From Runella sp. SP2 (GTDB lineage: Bacteria > Bacteroidota > Bacteroidia > Cytophagales > Spirosomataceae): DNA of 64,000 nucleotides. The stretch spans positions 4,588,001 through 4,652,000 of the forward strand of contig NZ_CP031030.1 of NCBI RefSeq assembly GCF_003711225.1, read 5' to 3'. This document shows positions 33,537-42,472 of the stretch, one piece after another. Under the pieces are notes generated by a model. It did not search any database and was not told the DNA's origin. It was given only the letters and a program-made list of their open reading frames with translations. The position numbers and the translations under genes are program-made. Within the stretch, counting starts at the first letter, position 1. Each line of letters begins with the position of its first letter.

Positions 33537-33544
33537 GTAGCGTA

Positions 33545-33568
33545 CTTTGGGTTACTTATAACCCAAAG
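33545..33568 (+). other. Inverted repeat in the trpD-uma2 gap
   Basis: CTTTGGGTTA and its complement form a 10-bp stem with a 4-base loop, ending 16 bases before the Uma2 start codon. There is no U tract, so it is more likely an mRNA processing or translation-control structure or an operator than a terminator. Confidence 0.6.
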
Positions 33569-33584
33569 AAAACTTGTATTTCTT

Positions 33585-34184
33585 ATGAGTGTGATGACAT
33601 TTGAAGAATTAGACCTTAATGGTACTTACTCCTACGCCGATTATTTAAAATGGACGTTTGAGGAACGTTTGGAGCTTATCAAAGGCAAGATTTTTAACAT
33701 GTCGCCTACACCCGCGCGGCGGCATCAAAAAATTTCTCGGCAGTTATTTACTCCTATAAGCAATGTCCTTGATGGAAAAAGGTGTGAAGTATATTCGGCT
33801 CCTTTTGACGTGCGACTTACACCGCTAAAAGGTAAAAAACGCGCGGATAATCAAATTTACACCGTTGTTCAGCCTGATATTTGTGTGATTTGTGACATTG
33901 ATAAACTCGACGACCGTGGTTGTATTGGTGCTCCTGATTTAATCATTGAGATTTTATCGCCAGGAAATACCAAAAAAGAAATGCGCGACAAATACGAAGT
34001 TTATGAAGAAAATGGCGTGAAAGAATACTGGTTGGTAGAACCCAACGATAACGCTATCTTTGTGTATGTACTCAATGACGAAGGAAAATACATTGGCTTA
34101 CGGCCTTTTACAGAAGACGACGTGATAACGACAAGTATCTTACCTGAGCTTGAAATATCGGTCGCCAAAATTTTTGAACCCTAA
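33585..34184 (+). CDS. Uma2-family (DUF820) putative endonuclease
   Basis: This 199-residue protein belongs to the Uma2 family, a PD-(D/E)XK nuclease-fold group very abundant in cyanobacteria. The start SYADYLKWTFEERLELIKGK contains the conserved Glu. The core strand pair VVQPDICVICDIDKLDDRG and APDLIIEILSPGNTKKEM supplies the acidic residues near 98, 118 and 122, followed by the DKYEVYEENGVKEYWLVEP segment. Its stop overlaps the trpC start (TAATG), so it is translated within the trp string although it has no known role in tryptophan synthesis. Biological role unknown. Confidence 0.9.
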   Translation: MSVMTFEELDLNGTYSYADYLKWTFEERLELIKGKIFNMSPTPARRHQKISRQLFTPISNVLDGKRCEVYSAPFDVRLTPLKGKKRADNQIYTVVQPDICVICDIDKLDDRGCIGAPDLIIEILSPGNTKKEMRDKYEVYEENGVKEYWLVEPNDNAIFVYVLNDEGKYIGLRPFTEDDVITTSILPELEISVAKIFEP

Positions 34185-34990
34185 TGAATATTCTTGACAA
34201 AATAGTAGCCCACAAACGTACCGAAGTTGCCGACGCGAAAAGTCGGGTGACTCTTGCCCAACTGGAACAAGCTCCGCTTTTTGGTCGCCCCACGCTCTCG
34301 CTCAAAAACGCCCTCACCGCCGACGGCGCTTCAGGAATTATCTCCGAGTTTAAGCGCAAATCTCCTTCTAAAGGTATCATCAATGACCGCGTTCAGCCCG
34401 AAATCGTGACCCAAGGGTACGTGGCAGCGGGTGCGAATGGGTTGTCAGTACTGACCGATACCGATTTTTTCGGTGGAACGTTTGAGGATTTTGGCAAAGC
34501 ACGCGCTGCCAATCCAACGACGCCCATGCTTCGCAAAGATTTTATGATTGACGAATATCAGTTATGGGAAGCCAAAGCCATCGGCGCCGATGTGATTTTG
34601 CTCATTGCGGCTTGTTTGACTCCTGACGAAATTAGCTATTTAGGACAAAAAGCCCACAGCCTCGGTTTGGAAGTACTGCTAGAGGTACACGACCGCGAGG
34701 AATTGGAGCAGAGCTTATGCGAGCACGTGGACATGGTGGGAGTAAATAACCGAAATCTTAAAACATTTGTCACATCAGTTGAAACATCGTTGGAATTAGC
34801 GCAACTTATTCCCGATGATTTCGTCAAAATATCCGAAAGTAGTCTCAAAGATGCCGATACAATCTTGCAGTTGCGAGCGGCTGGTTATCAAGGCTTTCTC
34901 ATTGGAGAAACGTTTATGAAAACCGAAGACCCTGCCGCTGCCTTGCGCGGTTTGGTCGCTGAGATTACGTCAAAAACACAATTTGCTTAA
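34184..34990 (+). CDS. trpC: Indole-3-glycerol phosphate synthase
   Basis: This 268-residue TIM-barrel enzyme closes the indole ring. The catalytic segments are visible: ISEFKRKSPSKGII with the catalytic Lys, MLRKDFMIDEYQLWEAKA, ADVILLIAACL, EVLLEVHDREELE with the catalytic Glu, GVNNRNLKTF, and SESSLKDADTI. The length is standard. Its ATG overlaps the Uma2 stop by one base. trpF follows after 51 bases. Confidence 0.96.
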   Translation: MNILDKIVAHKRTEVADAKSRVTLAQLEQAPLFGRPTLSLKNALTADGASGIISEFKRKSPSKGIINDRVQPEIVTQGYVAAGANGLSVLTDTDFFGGTFEDFGKARAANPTTPMLRKDFMIDEYQLWEAKAIGADVILLIAACLTPDEISYLGQKAHSLGLEVLLEVHDREELEQSLCEHVDMVGVNNRNLKTFVTSVETSLELAQLIPDDFVKISESSLKDADTILQLRAAGYQGFLIGETFMKTEDPAAALRGLVAEITSKTQFA

Positions 34991-35041
34991 TAGCCGACGT
35001 AATAGTTAACCTTTTAATGGTGCCTGCGCACTTTTTGCCTT

Positions 35042-35686
35042 ATGATGAAAATTAAAGTTTGTGGAATGCGTGACACGGCTAATTTGGCCGAATTGCTGGA
35101 GTTGAAACCTGATTTTATCGGATTTATTTTTTATGACAAATCACCTCGTTTCGTAGGGGAAAGCCTCGATGAGGAATTTATCAAAAATATCCCCAAGACC
35201 AGTAAAAAGGTAGGAGTTTTTGTCAACGCCAACCCTGACTTTATCCTTAGACAAGTAAAACGCTACGATTTACAATTTGTGCAGCTCCACGGAAACGAAA
35301 CCCCCGACGCTTGCCGAACCCTCAAAAGCAGAGGTATCAACATCATCAAAGCATTTTCGATTGACGAATCGTTTAACTTCAACAGCCTCAATAATTACAC
35401 CCCGCATTGTGAGTATTTCTTGTTCGATGCGAAGGGAGCACAACCAGGCGGAAACGGGGTAACGTTTGACTGGAATACGTTGAAACGTTACCAAAACGAT
35501 AAACCTTTCTTCCTAAGCGGTGGTTTATCTTTAGAAAATATACAGCAAGTCGCAGAACTGGGCATCAAAATTTTTGGATTGGATGTCAATAGTAAATTTG
35601 AAATTGAACCTGCGTTTAAGGATATTGAAAAACTAAGACAACTCTTCGAGCTGGTTCGACCCGCCGAAGAAGAAATCGAACTTTAA
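35042..35686 (+). CDS. trpF: Phosphoribosylanthranilate isomerase
   Basis: This 214-residue TIM-barrel enzyme catalyses the Amadori rearrangement between the TrpD and TrpC steps. The catalytic Cys lies in IKVCGMRD, the general-acid Asp in [19 protein letters not shown], and the phosphate site in [12 protein letters not shown] and GLDVNSKFE. Two ATGs lie side by side at 35042 and 35045; either is possible. trpB follows after 11 bases, so the two form an operon. Confidence 0.95.
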   Translation: MMKIKVCGMRDTANLAELLELKPDFIGFIFYDKSPRFVGESLDEEFIKNIPKTSKKVGVFVNANPDFILRQVKRYDLQFVQLHGNETPDACRTLKSRGINIIKAFSIDESFNFNSLNNYTPHCEYFLFDAKGAQPGGNGVTFDWNTLKRYQNDKPFFLSGGLSLENIQQVAELGIKIFGLDVNSKFEIEPAFKDIEKLRQLFELVRPAEEEIEL

Positions 35687-35697
35687 TAGCACGACAA

Positions 35698-36894
35698 ATG
35701 GCAACAACGTCAGTAAGCTCACCCTTCCAAGTCAACGAACGCGGTTATTATGGCCAGTTTGGAGGGGCATACATTCCCGAAATGCTTTATCCAAACGTGG
35801 AAGAGCTTCGCGAAAACTACCTTCATATCATCGCTCAACCCGATTTTCAAGAAGAGTTTCAGGCACTTCTTCGCGATTACGTGGGGCGTCCTACTCCGCT
35901 GTATTTGGCCCAACGCCTTTCTGAAAAATACAACACAACTATTTATCTCAAACGGGAAGATTTATGCCACACAGGAGCGCACAAAGTAAATAATACGATT
36001 GGGCAAATTTTGTTGGCGCGTCGCTTGGGTAAGAAAAAGATTGTGGCCGAAACGGGTGCGGGGCAGCACGGCGTGGCAACGGCCACAGTCTGTGCATTGA
36101 TGGGTATGGAGTGCATTGTGTATATGGGGGAAATTGACATTCAACGCCAAGCCCCAAACGTGGCTCGGATGAAAATGCTCGGCGCCGAAGTACGCCCAGC
36201 AACGAGTGGCTCTAAAACCCTCAAAGACGCGACCAACGAAGCCATGCGCCACTGGATTAACAATCCTACCGATACGCACTACATCATTGGTTCGGTCGTG
36301 GGGCCACACCCATATCCCGACATGGTAGCGCGTTTTCAATCGGTGATTTCGGAAGAAATTAAAAAACAGTTGCTAGAAAAAACGGGCAGCGAACTCCCCG
36401 ACTACGTCATTGCTTGCGTAGGTGGAGGTTCCAACGCCGCAGGAGCATTTTATCATTTCTTAGACGATACTTCGGTACAATTGGTGGCGGCAGAAGCTGG
36501 CGGCCACGGTATTCAGTCGGGCTTGTCGGCCGCAACCACGTTTTTGGGTAAAATTGGGGTATTGCACGGTAGTAAAAGCATTCTGATGCAAACCGAAGAC
36601 GGCCAAGTAGTTGAGCCTCATTCTATTTCAGCAGGTTTGGATTACCCAGGGATTGGGCCATTGCACGCGCATTTGCACGACAGCAAACGGGCGCAGTTCT
36701 ACGCCATCACCGACGACGAATCAATTGTGTCGGCCATGGAACTTGCCAAATTAGAAGGTATTATTCCTGCCCTCGAAAGCTCACACGCTTTAGCGGTGCT
36801 TCCCTACCTAAAAGCAGCTTCCAACGAAACAGTAGTGATTAATCTCTCAGGTCGTGGCGACAAGGATTTGGCTACGTACATGAAGTATTTATAG
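35698..36894 (+). CDS. trpB: Tryptophan synthase beta chain
   Basis: This 398-residue PLP enzyme joins indole and serine. The PLP lysine is in [18 protein letters not shown], followed by [20 protein letters not shown], and the phosphate-binding [12 protein letters not shown]. The ending [10 protein letters not shown] and [16 protein letters not shown] is standard TrpB1. The alpha chain gene trpA, usually adjacent, is not found after it; two membrane/lipoprotein genes follow instead. The alpha subunit must be encoded elsewhere if the pathway is complete. Confidence 0.97.
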   Translation: MATTSVSSPFQVNERGYYGQFGGAYIPEMLYPNVEELRENYLHIIAQPDFQEEFQALLRDYVGRPTPLYLAQRLSEKYNTTIYLKREDLCHTGAHKVNNTIGQILLARRLGKKKIVAETGAGQHGVATATVCALMGMECIVYMGEIDIQRQAPNVARMKMLGAEVRPATSGSKTLKDATNEAMRHWINNPTDTHYIIGSVVGPHPYPDMVARFQSVISEEIKKQLLEKTGSELPDYVIACVGGGSNAAGAFYHFLDDTSVQLVAAEAGGHGIQSGLSAATTFLGKIGVLHGSKSILMQTEDGQVVEPHSISAGLDYPGIGPLHAHLHDSKRAQFYAITDDESIVSAMELAKLEGIIPALESSHALAVLPYLKAASNETVVINLSGRGDKDLATYMKYL

Positions 36895-36915
36895 AAAATG
36901 AAAGGGTAGTTGAAT

Positions 36916-37566
36916 ATGCGTTTTTCTCGATTTTCTCCTACCCTTTTCTTCCTCTCCGTTGCGGCATTTACCATCCTAATGCTCACGAAGGTAATTCCCT
37001 ACCTAAGTTTTGAACCAGAAATAGACTTCTTGACGACCAAAACCGACCGAGTTTTGGCAAAAAAAGATTTCCAAGTGGGGTTCTACGTCCATATCCTAAG
37101 TAGTTGGTGGGTGATGGGAATCGGCCTGTTGCAATTCATTCCAAGTTTTGTAAAAAAATATCGCCGTTTGCACCAAACCCTTGGAAAAGTTTACGTATTT
37201 TCGATACTGTTTTTGGCCGCCCCATCGGGTTTTGTACTGGCACTGTACGCCAACGGCGGCTTGCCTGCCAAAGTAGGATTTTCGTTGCAATGCCTTGTAT
37301 GGTGGCTAACTACCCTCGTCGCTTGGTATGAAATTCGTAAAAACCAGTGGCAAAGGCACGTAGAATGGATGATGCGCAGCTATGCCGTAACACTGGCCGC
37401 GATGAGTTTGAGGGTAGGAAGCTACGTAATGGTGTATTTTTTAAGTACCAAACCCATTGAAACATACCTGACGGTCACGTGGGCATCGTGGGTCGTTAAT
37501 TTGATAATTGCAGAAGTTTTGATTTATAATAACCTTGGTAAGTACCTAATCCATAAAATTCGTTGA
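36916..37566 (+). CDS. DUF2306-type membrane protein
   Basis: This is a 216-residue membrane protein with about six hydrophobic segments. The pattern HILSSWWVMGIGLLQFIPSF, then RRLHQTLGKVYVFSILFLA and later RHVEWMMRSYAVTLAAMSLR, is that of DUF2306 proteins, whose conserved His residues suggest heme or metal binding. Function unknown. ATG 36916 is taken over the upstream TTG. The stop overlaps the start of the next gene (TGATG). A second family member is at 44363. Confidence 0.82.
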   Translation: MRFSRFSPTLFFLSVAAFTILMLTKVIPYLSFEPEIDFLTTKTDRVLAKKDFQVGFYVHILSSWWVMGIGLLQFIPSFVKKYRRLHQTLGKVYVFSILFLAAPSGFVLALYANGGLPAKVGFSLQCLVWWLTTLVAWYEIRKNQWQRHVEWMMRSYAVTLAAMSLRVGSYVMVYFLSTKPIETYLTVTWASWVVNLIIAEVLIYNNLGKYLIHKIR

Positions 37567-38444
37567 TGCGCTTCTTTTTAAACAAAGCTTTTTTCCTGGG
37601 CTTCGCTGCTCTTACTTGGTATGGGTGTGCCCGCAATACCAACGAGAACTCAAAACCTACGGCCGTACCCGTCAAACTCGTGACGCACAAAGAAGCCGTG
37701 GATTCACTGCGAAAAGACACGACCGCCCCATTGAAAGCATTGATTGTTAGCCCACTTTCGGAGAAACAATTGGCAAGTTTTTTTGGAGAACATGATATTA
37801 CGCCGTTGTTATTTATGACTGATGCCGAAGGCGGATATGCCAACCGTTTTGACGGTTTCTATGGTGCGGATCACTATCGAATTGAGTTTTATTTCTCTGA
37901 AGTTCGCCGCGATTCGTTGAACCCAACGGTCTATTATGTAAAAGGAAAAAATCGCTATAAAAAGAATATTACGCCTTTTGAAGGAACGCTGACGTTTGAT
38001 AAGCTTGCGACCTTCAAAGACCCCAACCATAACGAAGAGCACTACGAAAGCGATGATTTTGCATTACGAGAAGCTTATTCGGCCCAAGCGACGTTTGAGT
38101 TAAAAGAAAATTCAATTTTTAAGGGTTCTGGTGTGTTTTCTGGAAAACTGTTTTTGGATTTTTATGAACACAAAAACGGTGGTATCGATTTATGGTACTA
38201 TTCTCAAAATGCGCCCGCACAAGGGAGTGGCTTTAAGTTTGAAGGGAATTGGCGCAACTACAAAACCAATCAGACCAAGCCTGTCGTCTGGGCAAAGGAT
38301 CTGTTCATCTTTGCCAACGATATTTTAACCGATTTTTCTATTGGTGAACGCGACGTCGAAATCAATAAAAAATACCGCCACCTCGGCTGGGACAATTACT
38401 GGGAAAACGACGAATGGTGGCACGATACCCCCACAATTCAATAA
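37566..38444 (+). CDS. Hypothetical lipoprotein, coupled to DUF2306 gene
   Basis: This is a 292-residue lipoprotein candidate with a hydrophobic start and Cys21 (ALTWYGCARN). The rest is beta-rich, with repeated aromatic stretches (FYGADHYRIEFYFSEVRRD, KENSIFKGSGVFSGKLFLDF, GLDLWYYSQN-like). I do not recognise a domain. It might be an outer-surface or periplasmic binding protein. The start overlaps the stop of the DUF2306 gene by one base, so the two products are probably made together. Confidence 0.72.
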   Translation: MRFFLNKAFFLGFAALTWYGCARNTNENSKPTAVPVKLVTHKEAVDSLRKDTTAPLKALIVSPLSEKQLASFFGEHDITPLLFMTDAEGGYANRFDGFYGADHYRIEFYFSEVRRDSLNPTVYYVKGKNRYKKNITPFEGTLTFDKLATFKDPNHNEEHYESDDFALREAYSAQATFELKENSIFKGSGVFSGKLFLDFYEHKNGGIDLWYYSQNAPAQGSGFKFEGNWRNYKTNQTKPVVWAKDLFIFANDILTDFSIGERDVEINKKYRHLGWDNYWENDEWWHDTPTIQ

Positions 38445-38517
38445 AGTCATCGAACTTTTTCCGCCTGATTCGGATTGACATTTAACCACATTATCCATTT
38501 ATACTCCTACTATTACC

Positions 38518-38718
38518 ATGGCAACATTAACCCTAATGGAAGTTTCAGAAATGAGACTCAAGCTCAAAAACCTTGAAAATCAAGTTGCTTCGGGCGAATT
38601 ATCGCTGTTTGACCGTTGCGAAATTGAGGACGAGATTTTGGAATTGAAAGAACAACTTGGCGATTTTGAACGTAGTGTTTTTGATAACACAGGCGAGTGT
38701 ATCAACTGCTCTGGGTAG
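38518..38718 (+). CDS. Small hypothetical protein with coiled-coil and CxxC end
   Basis: This is a 66-residue protein. It is almost wholly helical (EMRLKLKNLENQVASGEL, EIEDEILELKEQLGDFERS) with heptad-like spacing, ending in GECINCSG, a CxxC that could bind metal or form a disulfide. No signal peptide. I do not recognise it. It stands alone between two unrelated genes; coding character is reasonable but unproven. Confidence 0.6.
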   Translation: MATLTLMEVSEMRLKLKNLENQVASGELSLFDRCEIEDEILELKEQLGDFERSVFDNTGECINCSG

Positions 38719-38768
38719 ATTTTGAGGTTTTGCAACTTCCCTACTAAACACAGAACAGATATTTACAC

Positions 38769-39146
38769 ATGAAAAAAACATTCTTAGCCCTATTTTTAGC
38801 ATTATTTACTTTTGGCGCTATGGCACAATCTTCTTCCGACAAGGTACTTCGTCACGTCGTTTTATTTAAATTTAAAGACGGCACCACGGCCGAGCAAGTA
38901 AAAAAAGTAGAAGATGCTTTTCGTAAACTTCCTACCCAAATCAAAGAAATCAAAGGATTTGAGTGGGGAACTAACAATAGCCCCGAAGGTCACGACCAAG
39001 GTTTTACGCATTGCTTCTTCTTGACGTTTGCGTCGGAAGCCGACCGTGCGGTCTATTTGCCTCACCCCGACCACAAAGCTTTTGGGAAAGTCTTAGGACC
39101 TTACCTCGACAAAGTATTGGTGGTTGATTATTGGACTCAAAAATAA
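38769..39146 (+). CDS. Exported Dabb-family (stress-responsive A/B barrel) protein
   Basis: This is a 125-residue protein with a signal peptide (FLALFLALFTFGAMA, cut near AQS) and a dimeric alpha/beta barrel (Dabb) domain. The family start is KVLRHVVLFKFKDGTTAEQV, and the end is HKAFGKVLGPYLDKVLVVDYW. Export is unusual for the plant members but common in Bacteroidota. The catalytic or binding role is unknown. It ends 3 bases before ruvA and may be co-transcribed with it. Confidence 0.88.
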   Translation: MKKTFLALFLALFTFGAMAQSSSDKVLRHVVLFKFKDGTTAEQVKKVEDAFRKLPTQIKEIKGFEWGTNNSPEGHDQGFTHCFFLTFASEADRAVYLPHPDHKAFGKVLGPYLDKVLVVDYWTQK

Positions 39147-39149
39147 ACC

Positions 39150-39740
39150 ATGATAGCTTACTTACACGGTAAACTTGCTCATAAAGACCCCGCCTACGTC
39201 ATCATCGACGTAGGCGGCGTTGGTTATGAAGTAAAAGTATCTCTCCAAACCTTCGGGGCACTGCCCAATGTAGGAGATGCCTGCAAAATTTATACTTACC
39301 AACAAATCCGCGAAGACGCCCACACGCTGTATGGCTTTGCCGAACCTACTGAAAAGACCTTGTTTTTGGACTTGGTGAGCGTATCGGGCGTAGGGTCAGC
39401 AACGGCGTTGATTATGCTTTCGTCATTGTCGGCACCCGAAATCAAGCAGGCGATTGTCAACGAAGACGTGAAGTTGATTCAGACCATCAAAGGAATTGGT
39501 GGAAAAACGGCTCAACGCGTCATTATTGACTTGAAGGATAAAATCAAAAAAGAGGGTTTAATAGCTCCTCAGCCCAATGTCTTTATGGCAGCCAACAGCC
39601 AAGTGCGCAGCGAAGCGCTGGCGGCTTTGGTCATGTTGGGGATTCCAAAGCCTACCGCCGAGAAGAGTGTCGATACCATTCTAAAACGCGAAGGCGACCA
39701 AATCACCGTCGAACAACTCATCAAATTGGCGCTTCGCTAG
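39150..39740 (+). CDS. ruvA: Holliday junction branch migration protein RuvA
   Basis: This 196-residue protein binds four-way junctions and loads the RuvB motor. The OB-fold N-terminus is MIAYLHGKLAHKDPAYVIID. The acidic-pin region and two helix-hairpin-helix motifs follow (LVSVSGVGSATALIMLSSL and IKGIGGKTAQRVIIDLKDK). The C-terminal RuvB-binding domain is ALAALVMLGIPKPTAEKSVD. Length normal. RuvB is not next to it. Confidence 0.97.
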   Translation: MIAYLHGKLAHKDPAYVIIDVGGVGYEVKVSLQTFGALPNVGDACKIYTYQQIREDAHTLYGFAEPTEKTLFLDLVSVSGVGSATALIMLSSLSAPEIKQAIVNEDVKLIQTIKGIGGKTAQRVIIDLKDKIKKEGLIAPQPNVFMAANSQVRSEALAALVMLGIPKPTAEKSVDTILKREGDQITVEQLIKLALR

Positions 39741-39778
39741 TGCCTAGCAATACGTCTTTTATACACCAAAAGGCTCCG

Positions 39779-40741
39779 CTAGTACTTCAACGTCGTATCG
39801 GCGGGGCTGTCGGCGGGGCCTTTGTCTTTTTTACCAAAGACCGACACATTCACGTAGCGTTTAGGATATTGACGGAAGTTGGTCATCAGTTTGTTTACAC
39901 TCACAATCGTACGATTGATATTATCGTACAATGTTTGGTCTTTCAACAACTTCCCTGCCGTTCCTTGGCCTTGCTCAAGCGCAGTAAGTGATTTTTGAAG
40001 CGTAGCTACGGCCGAATTGGCTTGTGCGATTGTTTCACCCAAACGAAGCGCTTTCAACGAATCAGTCGTTGTTTTTAGATTCCCCAAAATTGGCTTAAAA
40101 CTCTTTTCCGTCTCAATCAAAGAGGCCGAAAGTGCATTGACATTGGCCAAAGTAGCCGCAATGGCTTGACGATTTTGCGCAATCGTAGCATTAATCCCCG
40201 AAGCTGTTTGGTCGGTCGTCGTAAGTAGTTTATTCAATACATACCCCGTTTGGTCAAACTGCTTTACGATACGGTTCAAATTGATGATGAGCGAATCGGC
40301 ATTCTTTACCACGGGCAAGGCTTGTTCTTGGAGCAACGCCTGAATCCCCTTTTCTGAATCAGCCATTAGCGTATCTCCTTGCTGAAGTTGTTTGCCGCCC
40401 GTCGCAATTTGAAGCATCAAGGCACTTCCACCCAACAACTCCGACGTCAGCATTACTTTAGAACCTTGGGTCAGCAATACATTTTTCTGAATTTCCAGGG
40501 TTACCAATACTTTATTACCACGGTCGGTCATTAGTTCAGTACTTTTTACCTGCCCTACTTGTACTCCGTTGAGTTTGATGGGGTTCGATGGCTGAAGTGA
40601 GCCCACGTTGTCATATACTACAAAATATCTGTATTTGCTCGAAAAGAAATCAGCACCTTTTAAAAAATTAAACCCAAAATAGAGCATCGACAACGCAACA
40701 ATTGCCATCAACCCTACTTTTGCTTCCTTAGAAATTTTCAT
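39779..40741 (-). CDS. MCE/MlaD-family lipid transport substrate-binding protein
   Basis: This is a 320-residue protein with an N-terminal membrane anchor (GLMAIVALSMLYFGFNFLKG). The MCE domain follows at about residues 37-115 (YVVYDNVG-like start, PIKLNGVQVGQVKSTEL), then a long helical tail with a low-complexity coiled section (residues 140-300). MCE proteins carry phospholipids between membranes, usually with an ABC transporter (MlaEF), which is not adjacent. The gene lies 28 bases after the amidase gene on the same strand, so the two may be one operon. Confidence 0.9.
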   Translation of the reverse strand: MKISKEAKVGLMAIVALSMLYFGFNFLKGADFFSSKYRYFVVYDNVGSLQPSNPIKLNGVQVGQVKSTELMTDRGNKVLVTLEIQKNVLLTQGSKVMLTSELLGGSALMLQIATGGKQLQQGDTLMADSEKGIQALLQEQALPVVKNADSLIINLNRIVKQFDQTGYVLNKLLTTTDQTASGINATIAQNRQAIAATLANVNALSASLIETEKSFKPILGNLKTTTDSLKALRLGETIAQANSAVATLQKSLTALEQGQGTAGKLLKDQTLYDNINRTIVSVNKLMTNFRQYPKRYVNVSVFGKKDKGPADSPADTTLKY

Positions 40742-40769
40742 GAATGTGAATCGTTGATTGTTTTTATGA

Positions 40770-41555
40770 CTACCGATCTTCTACTTCTTGCTTGTATTGC
40801 TTAAACGCCCGAAAAATAGCTTCCGCTATTTCGTCTTGGCCGTCGTCTGAATTGAGGTATTTTTCTTCCTGTGCGTGGCTAATAAACCCTGCTTCCACCA
40901 ACACACTCGGCATGGCTGTTTGCCAAAGTACCATAAAACCCGCTTGTTTTACGCCACGGCTGTTGCGATCGGCATATTTTTGAAATTGGCGTTCAATTTT
41001 TCCCGCAAAACTCAGGCTACTCGCGATGTAAGCATTTTGGCGATTGGCCAACATAATATACGCCAGTGGAGAATTGGGGTTAAAACCTTTATAGCGCTCT
41101 TCGTAATTTTGCTCTAATAAGATACTGGAGTTTTCGCGTTTTGCGACTTCCAAGTTTTCATCCGACTTGTGCAGCCCCATCACGAAGGTCTCCGTTCCAG
41201 CTGGACTCTTTTTGTTTTTGGGCAAAGAGTTACAGTGAATTGAAATAAACAAATCAGCTTTACGACGATTGGCGATATTGGAACGTTCGCTCAAATCAAC
41301 AAACTTATCCGAAGCGCGCGTCAGAATTATTTTCACTTCTGGCATTTCAAGTTTTATTTTTCGCGCCAGCCGCATTGTTATGTCCAAAACAATGTCTTTT
41401 TCTTTGGATATTTTTCCTTTGGCTCCCGTATCCTTTCCCCCATGCCCCGCATCCAACACGATAACATCGATACTCCCATCGGAGTCCGATTTGAAAGTAA
41501 AACTACAAAAAGTGATCCAACCAAGCAGTAATCCTATTTTGAACGTGTTCAACAT
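40770..41555 (-). CDS. N-acetylmuramoyl-L-alanine amidase (AmiC/Amidase_3 type)
   Basis: This 261-residue zinc amidase cuts the lactyl-peptide bond in peptidoglycan. The zinc and catalytic residues are visible in VIVLDAGHGGKDTGAKG (His), ADLFISIHCNSLP (His), and the closing Glu of MPSVLVEAGFISHAQEE. A signal peptide (ITFCSFTF) directs export. ATG 41555 is chosen; the longer frame runs through a terminator-like palindrome and has no signal peptide. An MCE protein gene follows. It is probably involved in cell separation or wall remodelling. Confidence 0.92.
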   Translation of the reverse strand: MLNTFKIGLLLGWITFCSFTFKSDSDGSIDVIVLDAGHGGKDTGAKGKISKEKDIVLDITMRLARKIKLEMPEVKIILTRASDKFVDLSERSNIANRRKADLFISIHCNSLPKNKKSPAGTETFVMGLHKSDENLEVAKRENSSILLEQNYEERYKGFNPNSPLAYIMLANRQNAYIASSLSFAGKIERQFQKYADRNSRGVKQAGFMVLWQTAMPSVLVEAGFISHAQEEKYLNSDDGQDEIAEAIFRAFKQYKQEVEDR

Positions 41556-41622
41556 GAGTGGTTCTTTAAGTTTATGGCTTATTGTGAATGAGTAAGAGAG
41601 GGTATTCGACCATAAATAAACG

Positions 41623-41675
41623 CTCCAAAACCTTCTAAATTTTTGTCTAATTGACAAACTTAGAAGGTTTTGGAG
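41623..41675 (-). terminator. Terminator after the Nfu-type gene
   Basis: A 16-bp perfect inverted repeat (CTCCAAAACCTTCTAA and complement) encloses a second short stem (TTGTC/GACAA). It lies 53 bases after the nfu stop on the minus strand and is followed by an AT-rich GTTTATTTATG. It insulates nfu from the amidase gene. Confidence 0.7.
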
Positions 41676-41727
41676 GATATTTTGCACAAAGAAACTCAAA
41701 AATACGGTAAATCGCACACGGAAGCGC

Positions 41728-42345
41728 CTATACTCCTTCCGCAACCACCTCTTTGACGGTCGGAACCATCTGCGTCAACAGGTTTTGGATACCTGCTTTG
41801 AGGGTCAGGGTTGAAGACGGGCAGCCACTGCACGAACCTTGTAAAAGTACTTTTACGACGCCCGTTTCTTCTTCAAACGAATGAAACGAAATAGCGCCCC
41901 CATCTGACTCTACCGCTGGACGCACGTAATCGTCCAACACAGTTTTGATTTGACGCACCGTTGGGCTGTCAGTATCCACAATCGTAGTGTTGCGTTCAAC
42001 CGTTTTTTGCTCAAAAACAGGGTGGTTTTCTTCAAAATAAATCTTCAAAAACTGCTTGGTATCCAAAATAACCTCACCCCAGTCGGTGGTGTCATCTTTG
42101 GTAAGAGTCACGAAGTTAGACGCCAAAAATACGCGCTGCACGAAAGGAAATTGGAACAAATCTCCCGCCAAAGGTGACGACTTTCCTTCGGCCTGCGTAG
42201 CGGCTAAATCGGGATAGTCGAACGATAAGCCTTGGGGAACAAGTTCAAAATTAAAGACAAACTTCATCGAGTTTGGATTGGGGCTTGCCTCAGTATAAAT
42301 AAATACGGGTTGCATAGAAAAAGTATGACTCGTTGTTTGATTCAT
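41728..42345 (-). CDS. NifU-like Fe-S cluster scaffold protein (Nfu type)
   Basis: This 205-residue protein has an N-terminal Nfu_N domain (YTEASPNPNSMKFVFN, residues about 15-110) and a C-terminal NifU domain (IKTVLDDYVRPAVESDGG, with the cluster-binding Cys-x2-Cys in LQGSCSGCPSSTLTLK). It assembles or passes on [4Fe-4S] clusters. The sulfite reductase at 14825 is a possible client. ATG 42345 is used; an internal ATG at 42315 (MQPVFIYTEASP) is the alternative and may be the true start. The gene stands alone between terminators and a toxin-antitoxin operon. Confidence 0.93.
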   Translation of the reverse strand: MNQTTSHTFSMQPVFIYTEASPNPNSMKFVFNFELVPQGLSFDYPDLAATQAEGKSSPLAGDLFQFPFVQRVFLASNFVTLTKDDTTDWGEVILDTKQFLKIYFEENHPVFEQKTVERNTTIVDTDSPTVRQIKTVLDDYVRPAVESDGGAISFHSFEEETGVVKVLLQGSCSGCPSSTLTLKAGIQNLLTQMVPTVKEVVAEGV

Positions 42346-42412
42346 CAAAGTAAATAGACAATCCTAAAAAGACCGTCCCCTTTGCAACAAAACTTTCGGC
42401 ATTTTGGTTTGC

Positions 42413-42445
42413 TTGTTCGCTGTTAGCTATTTTGTGGTAACTTTG
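42413..42445 (+). promoter_or_regulatory. Putative promoter of the YoeB-like toxin operon
   Basis: TAACTTTG at 42438-42445 matches the -7 pattern TAnnTTTG. TTG at 42413-42415 lies 22 bases upstream as a weak -33. The antitoxin ATG is at 42473. Confidence 0.5.
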
Positions 42446-42472
42446 TTAGTATAGAACTTTAAACCTACAAAA

